NCBI GenBank assembly: GCA_002346545.1
Contig: DEAA01000044.1
Span: forward strand, 28,404-92,403
Reading direction: 5' to 3'
DNA: 64,000 nt
Source: Acidobacteria bacterium UBA2994
Lineage (GTDB): Bacteria; Acidobacteriota; Vicinamibacteria; Vicinamibacterales; UBA8438
Numbering within the stretch: the stretch's first letter is position 1; the number at the start of each line of letters is the position of its first letter. A program made the translations under genes and the position numbers. Shown in pieces: positions 1 to 8,388 of the stretch. The notes below the pieces were generated by a model. It did no database searches. It was not told where the DNA came from and was given only the letters and a program-made list of their open reading frames with translations.

Positions 1-18
1 CGGTCCCCTAGGCAGAGA

Positions 19-618
19 CTACCCCAGGCGACGATTGACCTCGTCCCAGTTCACGACGTTCCACCAGGCCGAGATGTAGTCGGGCCGCCGGTTCTGGTAG
101 TTCAGGTAGTAGGCGTGCTCCCAGACGTCCAGACCCAGGAGCGGCGTCTTGCCTGCCATCACCGGGCTGTCCTGGTTCGGCGAGCTCTCGACCGCCAGCG
201 AATCGCCGTCCTTCAGAAGCCAGGCCCAGCCGCTCCCGAACCGGCCCACGCCAGCCGCGGCGAACTGTTCCTTGAAGCTGTCGAAACTGCCAAAGGTGCC
301 GTTGATCGCGTCGGCAATCGCTCCGCTCGGCGCGCCGCCGGCGCCCGGCGCCATAACCTGCCAGAACAACGTGTGGTTGGCGTGGCCGCCGCCGTTGTTG
401 CGGACGGCGCCCCGGATCGCCTCGGGCACGGCATCCAGATCGGCAATTAGATCCTCGACCGACTTGGCCGCCAGGTCCGCATGTCCGTCCAGTGCGCCGT
501 TGAGCTTGGTGATGTAGGTCGCGTGGTGCTTACCGTGGTGGATGCGCATCGTCTGTTCGTCGATATGCGGGGCCAGGGCATCAAAGCCGTAGGGCAGGTC
601 GGGAAGCTCGTACGCCAT
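19..618 (-). CDS. sodA: Superoxide dismutase, Mn type
   Basis: This 199-residue protein is a complete Fe/Mn-family superoxide dismutase, which disproportionates superoxide to peroxide and oxygen in the cytoplasm. The four metal ligands are visible: H27 in RIHHGKHH, H82 in [11 protein letters not shown], and D164 and H168 in DVWEHAYY. The GGGHANH and NQDSP motifs are typical of the manganese branch rather than the iron branch, so sodA is an inference from motifs. I chose the ATG at 618 because the protein begins [10 protein letters not shown] as in the family and has a GGAGAG ribosome site just upstream; a longer reading to 648 adds ten residues without family support. It lies about 60 bases after mqnE on the same strand and may be co-transcribed. 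Confidence 0.95.
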   Translation of the reverse strand: MAYELPDLPYGFDALAPHIDEQTMRIHHGKHHATYITKLNGALDGHADLAAKSVEDLIADLDAVPEAIRGAVRNNGGGHANHTLFWQVMAPGAGGAPSGAIADAINGTFGSFDSFKEQFAAAGVGRFGSGWAWLLKDGDSLAVESSPNQDSPVMAGKTPLLGLDVWEHAYYLNYQNRRPDYISAWWNVVNWDEVNRRLG

Positions 619-678
619 CAGAACACTCTCCTTCACAAGTGGGATCAAGAAACGCGATACAACAACGGTTGTGGCAAA

Positions 679-1785
679 TCAGGCCGGCATCGAAACGACG
701 TTATAGAGCGTGTCCCGCTCGACCGGGTCACGGCCCGCCACCCGGATCAGCCGACTGATATCCTCGGTACTCAGCGCCTCCGGGGTGCGGGCGCCGGCCA
801 TGTGGTAGATCTGCTCTTCCTGGACGGTCCCGTCCAAGTCATCCACGCCGAACCAGAGTGAGGTCTGCGCAGTCTCCACGCCGGTGGCTATCCAGAACGC
901 CTTGATGTGGGCGACGTTGTCCATCATCAGTCGGGCGACCGCGTGCACCCGCAGCGTGTCGACCGCGGTCGGCGCGGGTAACTTACGCATCTGGTTGTTG
1001 TCGGGGTGGAACGCTAGCGGGATAAATGCCTGGAACCCTCCGGTCTCGTCTTGCAACGCACGTGCCCGCAGCATGTGATCGATGCGCTCTTCGTTCGTCT
1101 CGATGTGACCGTAGAGCATGGTGACGTTCGACCGCATGCCTAGACGGTGCGCCGTGCGATGAATGTCGAGATAGCGGTCGCTGCCGCACTTGTCGTGACA
1201 GAGCTTCTGACGGACCCGTTCCGAGAACACCTCGGCGCCACCGCCAGGCAGCGAGTCGAGTCCGGCCTCCATCAACTCTCGCAGAACCTGCTCGTCCGTG
1301 CGGCCGTAGATATCGGCAAAAAAGGCTATCTCGACGGCGGTGAAGCACTTCAGGTGCACGTCCGGGCGGATCTTCTTGAAGCCCCGCAGCAACTCCAGGT
1401 AGTAGTCGAACGACAGGTCGGGATGGAGCCCATTGACCACATGTACCTCGGTCAGCGGTTGGTCGGCCCGCACCCGTAGCTTCTCCCAGACCTGTTCGAG
1501 CGACAACGTGTAGGCGCCGTCATCACCGGGCTGCAGCCGGGCAAACGCGCAGAAGAGGCAACTGGCCACGCAAACGTTGGTCGCCTCGATCCGGATGTTG
1601 TGGTTAAAGAAAGTCTGACCGGCATGCCTCCGCTCGCGCTCGCGGTTGGCCAACCAGCCGACGGCAAGCAGATCGGAACACTCGAACAGACGGACACCAT
1701 CCTCAAGCTCGAGCCGGATACCCGCATCGAGCTTGTCGGCGATCTCGGAGAGCCCGCTCTGGGCCAGTCGTGTCTGCATAGTCAT
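679..1785 (-). CDS. mqnE: Aminofutalosine synthase, radical SAM enzyme MqnE
   Basis: This 368-residue radical SAM enzyme is predicted to join an enolpyruvyl-oxy-benzoate intermediate to SAM, giving aminofutalosine in the futalosine route to menaquinone. The 4Fe-4S cysteines lie in CVASCLFCAF (C72, C76, C79). NHNIRIEATNV precedes them, and the later FIPLAFHPDNNQM stretch is characteristic of MqnE and its MqnC sister. I favour MqnE over MqnC from the N-terminal HAGQTFFNHN stretch. No other menaquinone gene is in the window. The start is uncertain among ATG 1785 (MTMQTR), ATG 1779 and an upstream extension to 1842; the first two fit family length better. Confidence 0.9.
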   Translation of the reverse strand: MTMQTRLAQSGLSEIADKLDAGIRLELEDGVRLFECSDLLAVGWLANRERERRHAGQTFFNHNIRIEATNVCVASCLFCAFARLQPGDDGAYTLSLEQVWEKLRVRADQPLTEVHVVNGLHPDLSFDYYLELLRGFKKIRPDVHLKCFTAVEIAFFADIYGRTDEQVLRELMEAGLDSLPGGGAEVFSERVRQKLCHDKCGSDRYLDIHRTAHRLGMRSNVTMLYGHIETNEERIDHMLRARALQDETGGFQAFIPLAFHPDNNQMRKLPAPTAVDTLRVHAVARLMMDNVAHIKAFWIATGVETAQTSLWFGVDDLDGTVQEEQIYHMAGARTPEALSTEDISRLIRVAGRDPVERDTLYNVVSMPA

Positions 1786-1991
1786 CGAGACGCGGCGCCA
1801 TCCATCGTGCGCCACACCGGGGCCCGCAGTTGAAGGGGACACGGGCCAGCCTCGGGCTCGGCCGTGCTGGCCAGCACCGCGTCCGTCAGTTGCTCCGTCA
1901 GGCCGACCACTTCGGCCCGCTGAGTGGTGGAAATGACGAGGTCGCGGGTCGTGACCCGAAGCCCCCCGGTCGCTGCATCCGCGTCGGTCAC
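1782..1991 (-). pseudogene. Remnant of a YjbQ-family (UPF0047) gene, N-terminal part only
   Basis: A short reading frame encodes TRDLVISTTQRAEVVGLTEQ followed by LTDAVLAS, which resembles the first 30 or so residues of YjbQ-family proteins (beta strand, then the conserved arginine-glutamate and 'ITEQV..AV' helix). After this the similarity stops: the conserved glycine, histidine and asparagine-glutamate motifs are absent, and the frame ends at the start of mqnE. It is therefore either the 5' stub of a gene deleted at the mqnE junction or a chance resemblance. It sits directly upstream of mqnE on the same strand. Confidence 0.4.
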
Positions 1992-2052
1992 GAACCGCTA
2001 TCGTACGCCGGAGTCACGGCGGCAGGCAACCGGCCACGCCGACCGACCGTGG

Positions 2053-2058
2053 TATACT
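2053..2058 (+). promoter_or_regulatory. Candidate -10 box for the cobalamin-uptake transcript
   Basis: TATACT at 2053-2058 matches the bacterial -10 consensus at five of six positions and lies about 15 bases before the riboswitch core, where a transcription start would be expected. No convincing -35 hexamer is present at 17-18 bases upstream, so this is a position-based call. Confidence 0.35.
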
Positions 2059-2071
2059 TCGCCCTCTTTCG

Positions 2072-2236
2072 ACGCTCCCCGGTTGGCAAGGGAAGTGGGT
2101 GCGAAGCCCACACGGTCCCGCCACTGTAAGCGAGGAGCGGTTCGGTACCCGGCCTCCGGGCCCGCCACTGCGCACCGCGTGGGAAGGCGCCACCGAGCCG
2201 CGTTGATTCGCGAGTCAGGAAACCTGACCACCGGGT
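2072..2236 (+). promoter_or_regulatory. Cobalamin riboswitch (AdoCbl/B12 element)
   Basis: The conserved blocks of the B12 element occur in order. GGTTGGCAAGGGAA is at 2081-2094, followed by GTGGGTGCGAAGCCCAC, CGGTCCCGCCACTGTAAGC at 2113-2131, and the B12 box GAGTCAGGAAACCTGAC at 2212-2228. In known cases adenosylcobalamin binding represses the downstream genes. The element sits about 140 bases before btuD, so it should control the whole uptake operon. The region up to 2375 contains a perfect 18-base palindrome (2250-2267) but no U-tract, so repression is more likely at translation initiation than by an intrinsic terminator. That last point is inference. Confidence 0.95.
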
Positions 2237-2249
2237 TCGTCCTTTCGCA

Positions 2250-2267
2250 CCGTCCGCATGCGGACGG
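2250..2267. other. Perfect 18-base palindrome downstream of the riboswitch
   Basis: CCGTCCGCATGCGGACGG is self-complementary over its full length. It lies between the B12 box and the btuD start. As RNA it could form a short hairpin acting as part of the riboswitch expression platform. It is not followed by a T-run, so it is not a standard intrinsic terminator. Confidence 0.45.
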
Positions 2268-2375
2268 GCACGGCGCGTGGAAACGCCGGAAAGGAACCAG
2301 TGGTCTCCTCTCGTTTTCTCCATCTCGCAGGTCGGACCCCCTTTACCGCGACGCCCCACTGCGTCCGCCCAGACG

Positions 2376-3182
2376 ATGCTGCGCGCTAAAGCCGTGTCGT
2401 TTGCCTACGACGAAGGTACCGTCCTCGACGGGGTTTCCGTCGCAGCGTCCGAGGGCGGCCTGGTAGGCGTGCTCGGCCCGAACGGCTCCGGCAAGACCAC
2501 GCTGCTCAAGCTGTTGGCGGGTCTATTGACCCCGGCCCGGGGTGAGGTGACACTCGATGGGCGACGGCTTGACACGTTCGCCCGAGGTGCGCTGGCTCGC
2601 CGGCTGGCGGTCGTCCCTCAAGAGACGGAGCTCGTCTTCGACTACACGGTCCTCGACGTGACGCTTATGGGGCGCTACCCCCACCTGCGCCCATTCGAAC
2701 TCGAGGGGCCGAACGATCTTGACATCGCCCGACGAGCGCTCGATGCCACCGGCACGGCGCATCTGGAGGCCCGTCCGTTCCGCGCCCTCAGCGGTGGGGA
2801 ACGTCAGCGCGTCGCTATCGCCAGCGCGCTGGCCCAGTTCGACACCGGCATCTCGAATCTCGGGCGTGTGCTCCTACTCGACGAACCGACTGCGTCACTC
2901 GATCTGGCGGCACAACTCGAGACCATGGCGCTGATCGCGCGCCTCAGCGAGGAGCAGCGGACTACGGTGGTGCTTTGCACCCACGACCTCAATCTCGCGG
3001 CTAGGCTGTGCGACCAGCTTGTCCTGCTTCGGAAGGGCACCGTCGCGGCGGCAGGCCGGACCGACCAAGTCCTGACACGCGACACGATCGCCGCGGTCTA
3101 CAACGTGGACGCCGATGTCCACCGCCACGAGGCGACGGATCAACTGACAGTGCTCCCACTCCGCAGGAAGGAGTCTCCCTGA
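2376..3182 (+). CDS. btuD: Cobalamin ABC transporter ATP-binding protein
   Basis: This 268-residue cytoplasmic ATPase belongs to the FecE/BtuD group of iron-siderophore and cobalamin importers. It shows Walker A GPNGSGKTT, the Q-loop in VVPQETE, signature LSGGERQR, Walker B VLLLDEPTASLD and the switch histidine in CTHDLN. I chose ATG 2376 (MLRAKAVSFAYD), which is the usual family start; an upstream extension to 2277 would run through riboswitch-proximal sequence. The riboswitch upstream and the BtuF-like binding protein downstream make cobalamin the likely substrate. The gene overlaps the next by a few bases, indicating translational coupling. Confidence 0.9.
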   Translation: MLRAKAVSFAYDEGTVLDGVSVAASEGGLVGVLGPNGSGKTTLLKLLAGLLTPARGEVTLDGRRLDTFARGALARRLAVVPQETELVFDYTVLDVTLMGRYPHLRPFELEGPNDLDIARRALDATGTAHLEARPFRALSGGERQRVAIASALAQFDTGISNLGRVLLLDEPTASLDLAAQLETMALIARLSEEQRTTVVLCTHDLNLAARLCDQLVLLRKGTVAAAGRTDQVLTRDTIAAVYNVDADVHRHEATDQLTVLPLRRKESP

Positions 3183-4246
3183 CGACGCCCTCCTACGTGG
3201 GTCTGCTGCCGGTCGTCGCCGGGGTCACCGCCGGGGCGCGTCGCCGCCGGGTCTGGGCCGTGCAGATCGGTTTCCTGCTACTGGCGGTGCTCGCCGTCCT
3301 CTGTGCGCCGCTGGTCGGCCCGACCGCGATCAGCCTGCGGCAGGTCTTCGACCCGACGATAGCATTCGCCGACAACGTCGACGCGCAGATCTTCTTCATC
3401 GCGCGGTTACCCCGCACCTTGGCAGGCGCCCTGGTCGGCGGGGCGCTCGCCGCGGCTGGCGTCGTGCTGCAAGCTCTGCTGCGAAACCCTCTGGCCACCC
3501 CGTTCACGCTCGGCGTCTCGGCCGGCGCCTCACTTGGCGCGATGCTGGTTATCACGTTCGGCTTGCCACTAACGCTGGCCGGCATTCCGGCCGTTCCGTT
3601 GGCTAGCTTCGTAGGCGCCCTGGCCGCGGTCGGCGTGGTCTATGGGCTCGCCACGATGCGACGCCAGGGGCTCTCCACCAACGTACTACTCCTGGCGGGC
3701 GTGACACTCAACTCGCTGTTCTCGGCCATCATCCTGTTCGTCCAGTATCTGGCCGATTTCACCCAGAGCTTCCAGGCCATCCGCTGGGTCATGGGCAACC
3801 TGGACGTGAGCAGCTATCAACCGCTCCTTTGGGCGTTGCCGATGCTACTCGTGGCGGCCGGAGCTTTCGCGGGACTACCCCGGGCGCTCAACCTCCTAAC
3901 CCTAGGCACCGACAGTGCGGCTGCGCGAGGTATCGACGTGCTCCGCACCCAGCGACTGGCGTTCGTCAGTGCCTCTCTGGCAACCGGCGCCGCGGTCGCC
4001 CTCGGAGGACCGATCGGGTTCATCGGCATCATCGTTCCGCATCTCGTCCGGCTACTGATCGGCGCCGACCACCGCTTCGTACTCCCAGCTTCGGCCTGTC
4101 TGGGCGCGACGTTCCTCGTCGTCTGCGACACGGCCGCACGCACCCTGCTCTCCCCCATGGAACTTCCCGTGGGGGTCATCACCGCCATGCTCGGCGGCCC
4201 GTTCTTCCTCTGGCTGCTCGTGACCCGAGGCGGAGGTCCTCGATGA
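3179..4246 (+). CDS. btuC: Cobalamin ABC transporter permease, FecCD family
   Basis: This is a FecCD-family permease of about 355 residues with roughly ten hydrophobic segments spread along its length. Family hallmarks are RLPRTLAGALVGGALAAAG, NPLATPFTLGVSAGASLGA and GPIGFIGIIVPHLVRLLIG. The start is odd. A strong AGGAAGGAG site at 3165-3173 points, with five-base spacing, to a CTG codon at 3179 that overlaps the btuD stop. The nearest standard codon is GTG 3197, further than usual from that site. I list the CTG start but cannot exclude GTG. The end overlaps btuF by an ATGA junction. Confidence 0.88.
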   Translation: MTTPSYVGLLPVVAGVTAGARRRRVWAVQIGFLLLAVLAVLCAPLVGPTAISLRQVFDPTIAFADNVDAQIFFIARLPRTLAGALVGGALAAAGVVLQALLRNPLATPFTLGVSAGASLGAMLVITFGLPLTLAGIPAVPLASFVGALAAVGVVYGLATMRRQGLSTNVLLLAGVTLNSLFSAIILFVQYLADFTQSFQAIRWVMGNLDVSSYQPLLWALPMLLVAAGAFAGLPRALNLLTLGTDSAAARGIDVLRTQRLAFVSASLATGAAVALGGPIGFIGIIVPHLVRLLIGADHRFVLPASACLGATFLVVCDTAARTLLSPMELPVGVITAMLGGPFFLWLLVTRGGGPR

Positions 4247-5109
4247 CGCCTGTCTGCCGTCTCCTTGTCTCCTTTGCACTAGCGGTGTGGGTCGCTGCGC
4301 TTCCGGCTCAGACCCGACCCGGACGCATCATCTCCATCGTGCCCGCGCTCACTGAAGCATTGTTCTCGATGGGCGCGGGCCCACGGGTTGTCGGGGTGGG
4401 GAGCTTCGATCGCCATCCGGCCGAGGTCGACTCCCTTCCCAAGGTAGGCGGGCTGATCGACCCGGACATGGAACAGATCATCGCGCTGACGCCGGACCTC
4501 GTGGTGCTGTACGGCAGCCAGGAGGACCAGCTCGCGCAGCTTGAGCGTGCCGGGATCTCCGTGTTCGTGTACGCCCATGGGGGGCTGAACGACACGCTGG
4601 CGACCATTCGCGAGCTTGGAGTCCGAACCGGGCAGCGGATGCCCGCAGACGCGCTGGCCGACCGTATCGGGAGCCAGATCACGCGGGTCAGCAACCGGGT
4701 AGCGGACCAACCCAAACCACGGGTGATGCTCGTGTTCGGCCGCGAGCCAGGTACCTTGTCGAACGTGTATGCAAGCGGGGGCATCGGGTTCCTGCATGAC
4801 ATGGTCGAGGCGGCCGGGGGCGACAACGTCTTCGCCGCCGTCGCGCGCGAATCGGTGCAGCTCTCTTCGGAGTCGATCCTGACCGCCGCCCCAGACATCA
4901 TCATCGAGCTGAGCTACGACGAACGGATGACGCCCGCCCGCCAGGTCGCCGAGCGCGCGGTCTGGAGCCGTCTCCCGGCGATCCCGGCCGTCCGCGCCGG
5001 ACGGGTCCACCTCCTGCTCGGCAACGAGTTCGTGCAGCCCGGTCCCCGGATGGGGGACGCAACCGAGGCGATCGCGCGCGCCCTGCATCCGAAGGCCTTC
5101 CAGGAGTGA
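4243..5109 (+). CDS. btuF: Periplasmic cobalamin-binding protein
   Basis: This 288-residue protein starts with a signal peptide (MTPVCRLLVSFALAVWVAALPAQT) and continues as a helical-backbone metal-chelate binding protein of the BtuF/FecB class. RIISIVPALTEALFSMGAG and the following conserved histidine in FDRHPAEV fit BtuF. It should deliver cobalamin from the outer-membrane receptor to BtuCD in the periplasm. It overlaps btuC by four bases (ATGA) and otsB by four bases (GTGA), so the three genes are translationally linked. Cobalamin specificity is inferred from the riboswitch and receptor. Confidence 0.88.
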   Translation: MTPVCRLLVSFALAVWVAALPAQTRPGRIISIVPALTEALFSMGAGPRVVGVGSFDRHPAEVDSLPKVGGLIDPDMEQIIALTPDLVVLYGSQEDQLAQLERAGISVFVYAHGGLNDTLATIRELGVRTGQRMPADALADRIGSQITRVSNRVADQPKPRVMLVFGREPGTLSNVYASGGIGFLHDMVEAAGGDNVFAAVARESVQLSSESILTAAPDIIIELSYDERMTPARQVAERAVWSRLPAIPAVRAGRVHLLLGNEFVQPGPRMGDATEAIARALHPKAFQE

Positions 5110-5912
5110 CTCCGGTACGCTATGACGCGGTCGAGACGGTGGCCCGGGCGGTATGCCACGAAGAGGGTTCGCTCCTCCTGCTGACCGACTTCGACGGCAC
5201 GCTCTGCGAGTTCCAGACCGACCCAGAACAGGTCGCTCTGTCCCCAGCGCGACGCCAGCTTCTGGCCTCGCTGGTCGAGCATCCGCGGTTCGATGTCGGG
5301 ATCGTGAGCGGTCGACCACTGGGCGACATCAAGAGCCGGGTCGCTCTTGACGGCGCGGTCTACTACGCTGGTCTCCACGGGTGCGAGATCGAAGGTCCTC
5401 ACAACGCCGCCACCGCCCCCATCGACGATGCCGAGCTGCCCGACTTGGCCGAGGCGGCCACCCGGTTGGACGTGATCGCGGCCGCTGTCGAGGGAGCCTT
5501 CGTCGAATGCAAGCGCCAGTCGGTAACGTTGCACTTGCGGGCGACCACGACTGAAGACCGGCGGCGCGCAGAGTCGAGGTTCCACGACGACACCCGCGAT
5601 CTTCTCGCGCGACAACGGTTGCGCCTGCAACCAGGTGACTGCATCCTCGAGCTACTCGCGGCGTCATCATGGACGAAGGGAGACGCGGTCATCTGGATCC
5701 GCCGTGATGTGGAACGCCGTCGTGCCACCTCGGTTCGGTTGGTCTATCTCGGCGATGACCAGACCGACGAACATGCCTTTGCGGCCCTGGGTTCCGACGG
5801 AGTCAGTGTGGCCGTCGGCCCGCGTCCAAGTGGCGCCCGCTATCGCCTGCCCGATCCCCCAGCGGTGGAACATCTGCTCGGCCGACTGGTGGAGGACATA
5901 ACCACAGCATGA
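5106..5912 (+). CDS. otsB: Trehalose-6-phosphate phosphatase
   Basis: This 268-residue HAD-superfamily enzyme is predicted to remove phosphate from trehalose-6-phosphate in the cytoplasm. The nucleophile and acid are D28 and D30 in LLTDFDGTL. GIVSGRPL is the second motif, and the late acidic motif is YLGDDQTDEHAF. Translation starts at GTG 5106, overlapping the btuF stop. Its position inside a riboswitch-headed cobalamin operon is unexpected. Its pathway partner otsA lies at 11.5-13.0 kb on the other strand. I see no reason to doubt the trehalose assignment, but a different sugar phosphate cannot be excluded from sequence alone. Confidence 0.9.
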   Translation: MTPVRYDAVETVARAVCHEEGSLLLLTDFDGTLCEFQTDPEQVALSPARRQLLASLVEHPRFDVGIVSGRPLGDIKSRVALDGAVYYAGLHGCEIEGPHNAATAPIDDAELPDLAEAATRLDVIAAAVEGAFVECKRQSVTLHLRATTTEDRRRAESRFHDDTRDLLARQRLRLQPGDCILELLAASSWTKGDAVIWIRRDVERRRATSVRLVYLGDDQTDEHAFAALGSDGVSVAVGPRPSGARYRLPDPPAVEHLLGRLVEDITTA

Positions 5913-5913
5913 T

Positions 5914-5930
5914 CTTCAAAAACGCTTCAA
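5914..5930 (+). promoter_or_regulatory. 11-base-period direct repeat, possible response-regulator site
   Basis: CTTCAA occurs at 5914-5919 and again at 5925-5930, a period of exactly one helical turn, which is the usual geometry of OmpR/PhoB-class sites. It lies right after otsB and about 100 bases before the receptor start. A similar repeat (TTCAGG, also 11 bases apart) lies beside the response-regulator gene at 10523-10539, so regulation by that regulator is a reasonable inference. Confidence 0.4.
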
Positions 5931-6027
5931 ACGCCGTCAGATGGGCCTCTTGGAGCTCCGTCTAGACTCCAACCAAGCCATCATCTCGACCACTCGCCTT
6001 GTTCGTTCACACATCGGAGGTAGTAAA

Positions 6028-8388
6028 GTGATTTCGCGCACGTTCTCGGCGCTCGTCCTGTTTCTCTCCCTGGCCGCGGTGGGCTCCGCCCAGACCATCA
6101 GCGGCACCGTCAGCGACACGACCGGGGCGGTGCTCCCCAGTGCCACCGTCGAAGCGTCGCTCGGCGAGCGTCCCGTGGGCATCGCCACCACCGACGCGAA
6201 CGGCCGCTACCAGCTGACACTCGAGGGGGGCTCCTATCATCTGACGGTCCGGCTTGGAGGATTCACCCAGGGTACGGCCGACGTCGATGTGTCGGCGGCG
6301 GCGACCCAGGACTTCCAGCTCGGGCTGGCTCCCCTCAACGACACGGTCGTGGTCACCGCCTCCCGCACGGCACAAAGCCAGCAGTCGGTTACCGAATCAC
6401 TTTCGGTCTTCAGCAAAGACGACATCGAACGACTGGGCGCGGCCTCGCTAGCCGACATCGTCCGGTTTACCCCGGGACTCAGCATCGAGACCACCGGACG
6501 CGAAGGTGAGTTCTCGTCGCTCTTCAGCCGCGGGGGCGAGTCGGACTACAACCAGGTGCTGATCGACGGAGTGCAGGTGAACACCAGCGGCGGAAGCTTC
6601 GACTTCAGCCGGGTATCGGCGGCCGAGGTCGAACGGGTCGAGGTGGTGCGAGGCGCCCAGTCGGCACTCTACGGTTCCGACGCCATCGGGTCGGTCATCC
6701 AGATCTTTACCAAGCGGGGCACGCCCACCGGGGCACCGGCCGTCCAGGGGTCGATTGAAGGAGGCAGCTTCAACAGCGCCCGGGGCGACGCCCGCGTTCT
6801 GGGAGGAGCACGCAACCGGCTCAACTATCAGTTCGGCAGCGCGTTCCGTCGGACCGACGGCGCTTTCGAGGACCAGCTCCCCGAGAACGACGAGTTCCGC
6901 CAGGGCTCAGTCGACGGGGGCCTGGGCGTCATCGTCGGCAACCAGACCCGGTTGCGGGTCGGTGGCCGCTACAGCGACGCCGAGGGACGCTCAGTCGGTC
7001 AGATCGGCTTTACCCCCGGCGACACCGGAACCGGCTACGACACCAACGACTACTCCTACTACCTAACGATGGACCAAACCCTCCGGAACTGGTTCACGCA
7101 CTCGGCCGGGATCACCTACTTCCGCAACGATTGGGTCTCGGTCGACAAGACCGGCGACAGCTTCCCGAGTGTGTATGCGGTGCTATCAGGCACCCCGGGT
7201 GCCCTGTTCCCTGACAGTCCGCGACTGGTGCGGCTGCTCGACCAGGCCACGTTCACCAGCCTCGCCGCCAATACATTCGACCTCGGTGTCGGTGAGTTTC
7301 TCGCTGCGACGCCGTTCGGCGTGTTCGACTTCCCGTTCCTGTTCGAGTCGGAGCACCGTCGCTACTCGGCCCAGTATCAGGCCAACGTGACCTGGGCCGG
7401 AGATCAGGTGCTCAGCGCCGGCTACGAGTTCGAACGCGAGGAGGACCCGCTCCGCGAGAACGCGACACTAGGTGGCGGCTTCGAGATCGAGAACAACGCC
7501 TTCTTCGTGCAGCAGCGCCTGGCACTGGCCGGCCAGTGGTATGCGACCGTAGGCGTCAGGATGGACGACAACAGCAGGTTCGGCACCGAGGCCAGCCCCA
7601 AGCTCTCAGCCGGTGGCTACCCGGTGCCGATCAACGAAGGGGCAGTCTCGTCAGTGAAGCTCTTCGGCAACGTCGGCAGTGGGATCAAGAACCCGACGTT
7701 CTCCGAGCTCTTCGGCTCCGACTTTGTCAACGGGAACCCCGACCTCAGGCCGGAGCGGGCCACCACCATCGACGCGGGGGTCGAGCTCACCTTCAACGCC
7801 CAGCAGTGGCTCGGACGGGTGACCTACTTCGACAACGACTATGAAGACCAGGTGGCTTTCCAGTTCTCCCAGGGGTTCGGCGGCGACGGCATCCCCGACT
7901 ACCTGAACATCGCCGGATCCCAGGCCCGGGGGGTGGAGATCGAAGGGGGCCTACAGCGCCCGATCGGAGGACTCACGGTAACCGGGTCCTACGCGTATAC
8001 GGACACTGAGGTGGTCGCCACGGTTAACACCAGCCAGCAGTTCCGGGCGGGTCAGCCGCTGCTGCGGCGCCCGAAGCACTCAGGAAACGCGCAGGCCACG
8101 TTCACGCAGGGCGACGCGAGCCTCCACCTGAACGTGAGGTTCGTCGGCGACAGGCACGACTCCTCGTTCCTCGGGCTCTCAAGGGTGTCTGACGGAACGC
8201 CCGTCGACATCACCGTCAATCCTGGCTACACGCTGGTGGGTGCTGGCGGCCAGTATCGGGTCAGCCCCGAGTTCACCGCCTTCGCACGCATCGAGAACCT
8301 GACCGACGAGAAGTACTTCAGCGCGCTGGGCTACCCGGGGATGCCGCGGGCATTCGTGGTTGGGGGACGATTCACCCTGAGCCGCTGA
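6028..8388 (+). CDS. btuB: TonB-dependent outer-membrane receptor, probable cobalamin receptor
   Basis: This is a 786-residue outer-membrane receptor. After a signal peptide (residues 1 to about 19) comes a carboxypeptidase-regulatory-like domain (about 20-95, ISGTVSDTTGAVLPSATVEA). A TonB-box-like stretch DTVVVTAS follows, close to the E. coli BtuB box, then a plug domain (GGESDYNQVLIDGVQVN, VEVVRGAQSALYGSDAIG) and a beta-barrel ending GGRFTLSR. I chose GTG 6028 because GGAGG at 6016-6020 is well spaced and the signal peptide then begins correctly. Cobalamin as ligand is inferred from the riboswitch-led operon and TonB box. The gene end overlaps the convergent kinase gene by 17 bases. Confidence 0.88.
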   Translation: MISRTFSALVLFLSLAAVGSAQTISGTVSDTTGAVLPSATVEASLGERPVGIATTDANGRYQLTLEGGSYHLTVRLGGFTQGTADVDVSAAATQDFQLGLAPLNDTVVVTASRTAQSQQSVTESLSVFSKDDIERLGAASLADIVRFTPGLSIETTGREGEFSSLFSRGGESDYNQVLIDGVQVNTSGGSFDFSRVSAAEVERVEVVRGAQSALYGSDAIGSVIQIFTKRGTPTGAPAVQGSIEGGSFNSARGDARVLGGARNRLNYQFGSAFRRTDGAFEDQLPENDEFRQGSVDGGLGVIVGNQTRLRVGGRYSDAEGRSVGQIGFTPGDTGTGYDTNDYSYYLTMDQTLRNWFTHSAGITYFRNDWVSVDKTGDSFPSVYAVLSGTPGALFPDSPRLVRLLDQATFTSLAANTFDLGVGEFLAATPFGVFDFPFLFESEHRRYSAQYQANVTWAGDQVLSAGYEFEREEDPLRENATLGGGFEIENNAFFVQQRLALAGQWYATVGVRMDDNSRFGTEASPKLSAGGYPVPINEGAVSSVKLFGNVGSGIKNPTFSELFGSDFVNGNPDLRPERATTIDAGVELTFNAQQWLGRVTYFDNDYEDQVAFQFSQGFGGDGIPDYLNIAGSQARGVEIEGGLQRPIGGLTVTGSYAYTDTEVVATVNTSQQFRAGQPLLRRPKHSGNAQATFTQGDASLHLNVRFVGDRHDSSFLGLSRVSDGTPVDITVNPGYTLVGAGGQYRVSPEFTAFARIENLTDEKYFSALGYPGMPRAFVVGGRFTLSR

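Noticed and set aside
2250-2267. 18-base palindrome considered as an intrinsic terminator of the riboswitch
   Set aside because: No run of T residues follows; it is listed as a palindrome only.
4279-5319. Minus-strand open frame of 346 residues opposite btuF
   Set aside because: No domain motifs, basic and proline-rich; BtuF is well supported on the plus strand.
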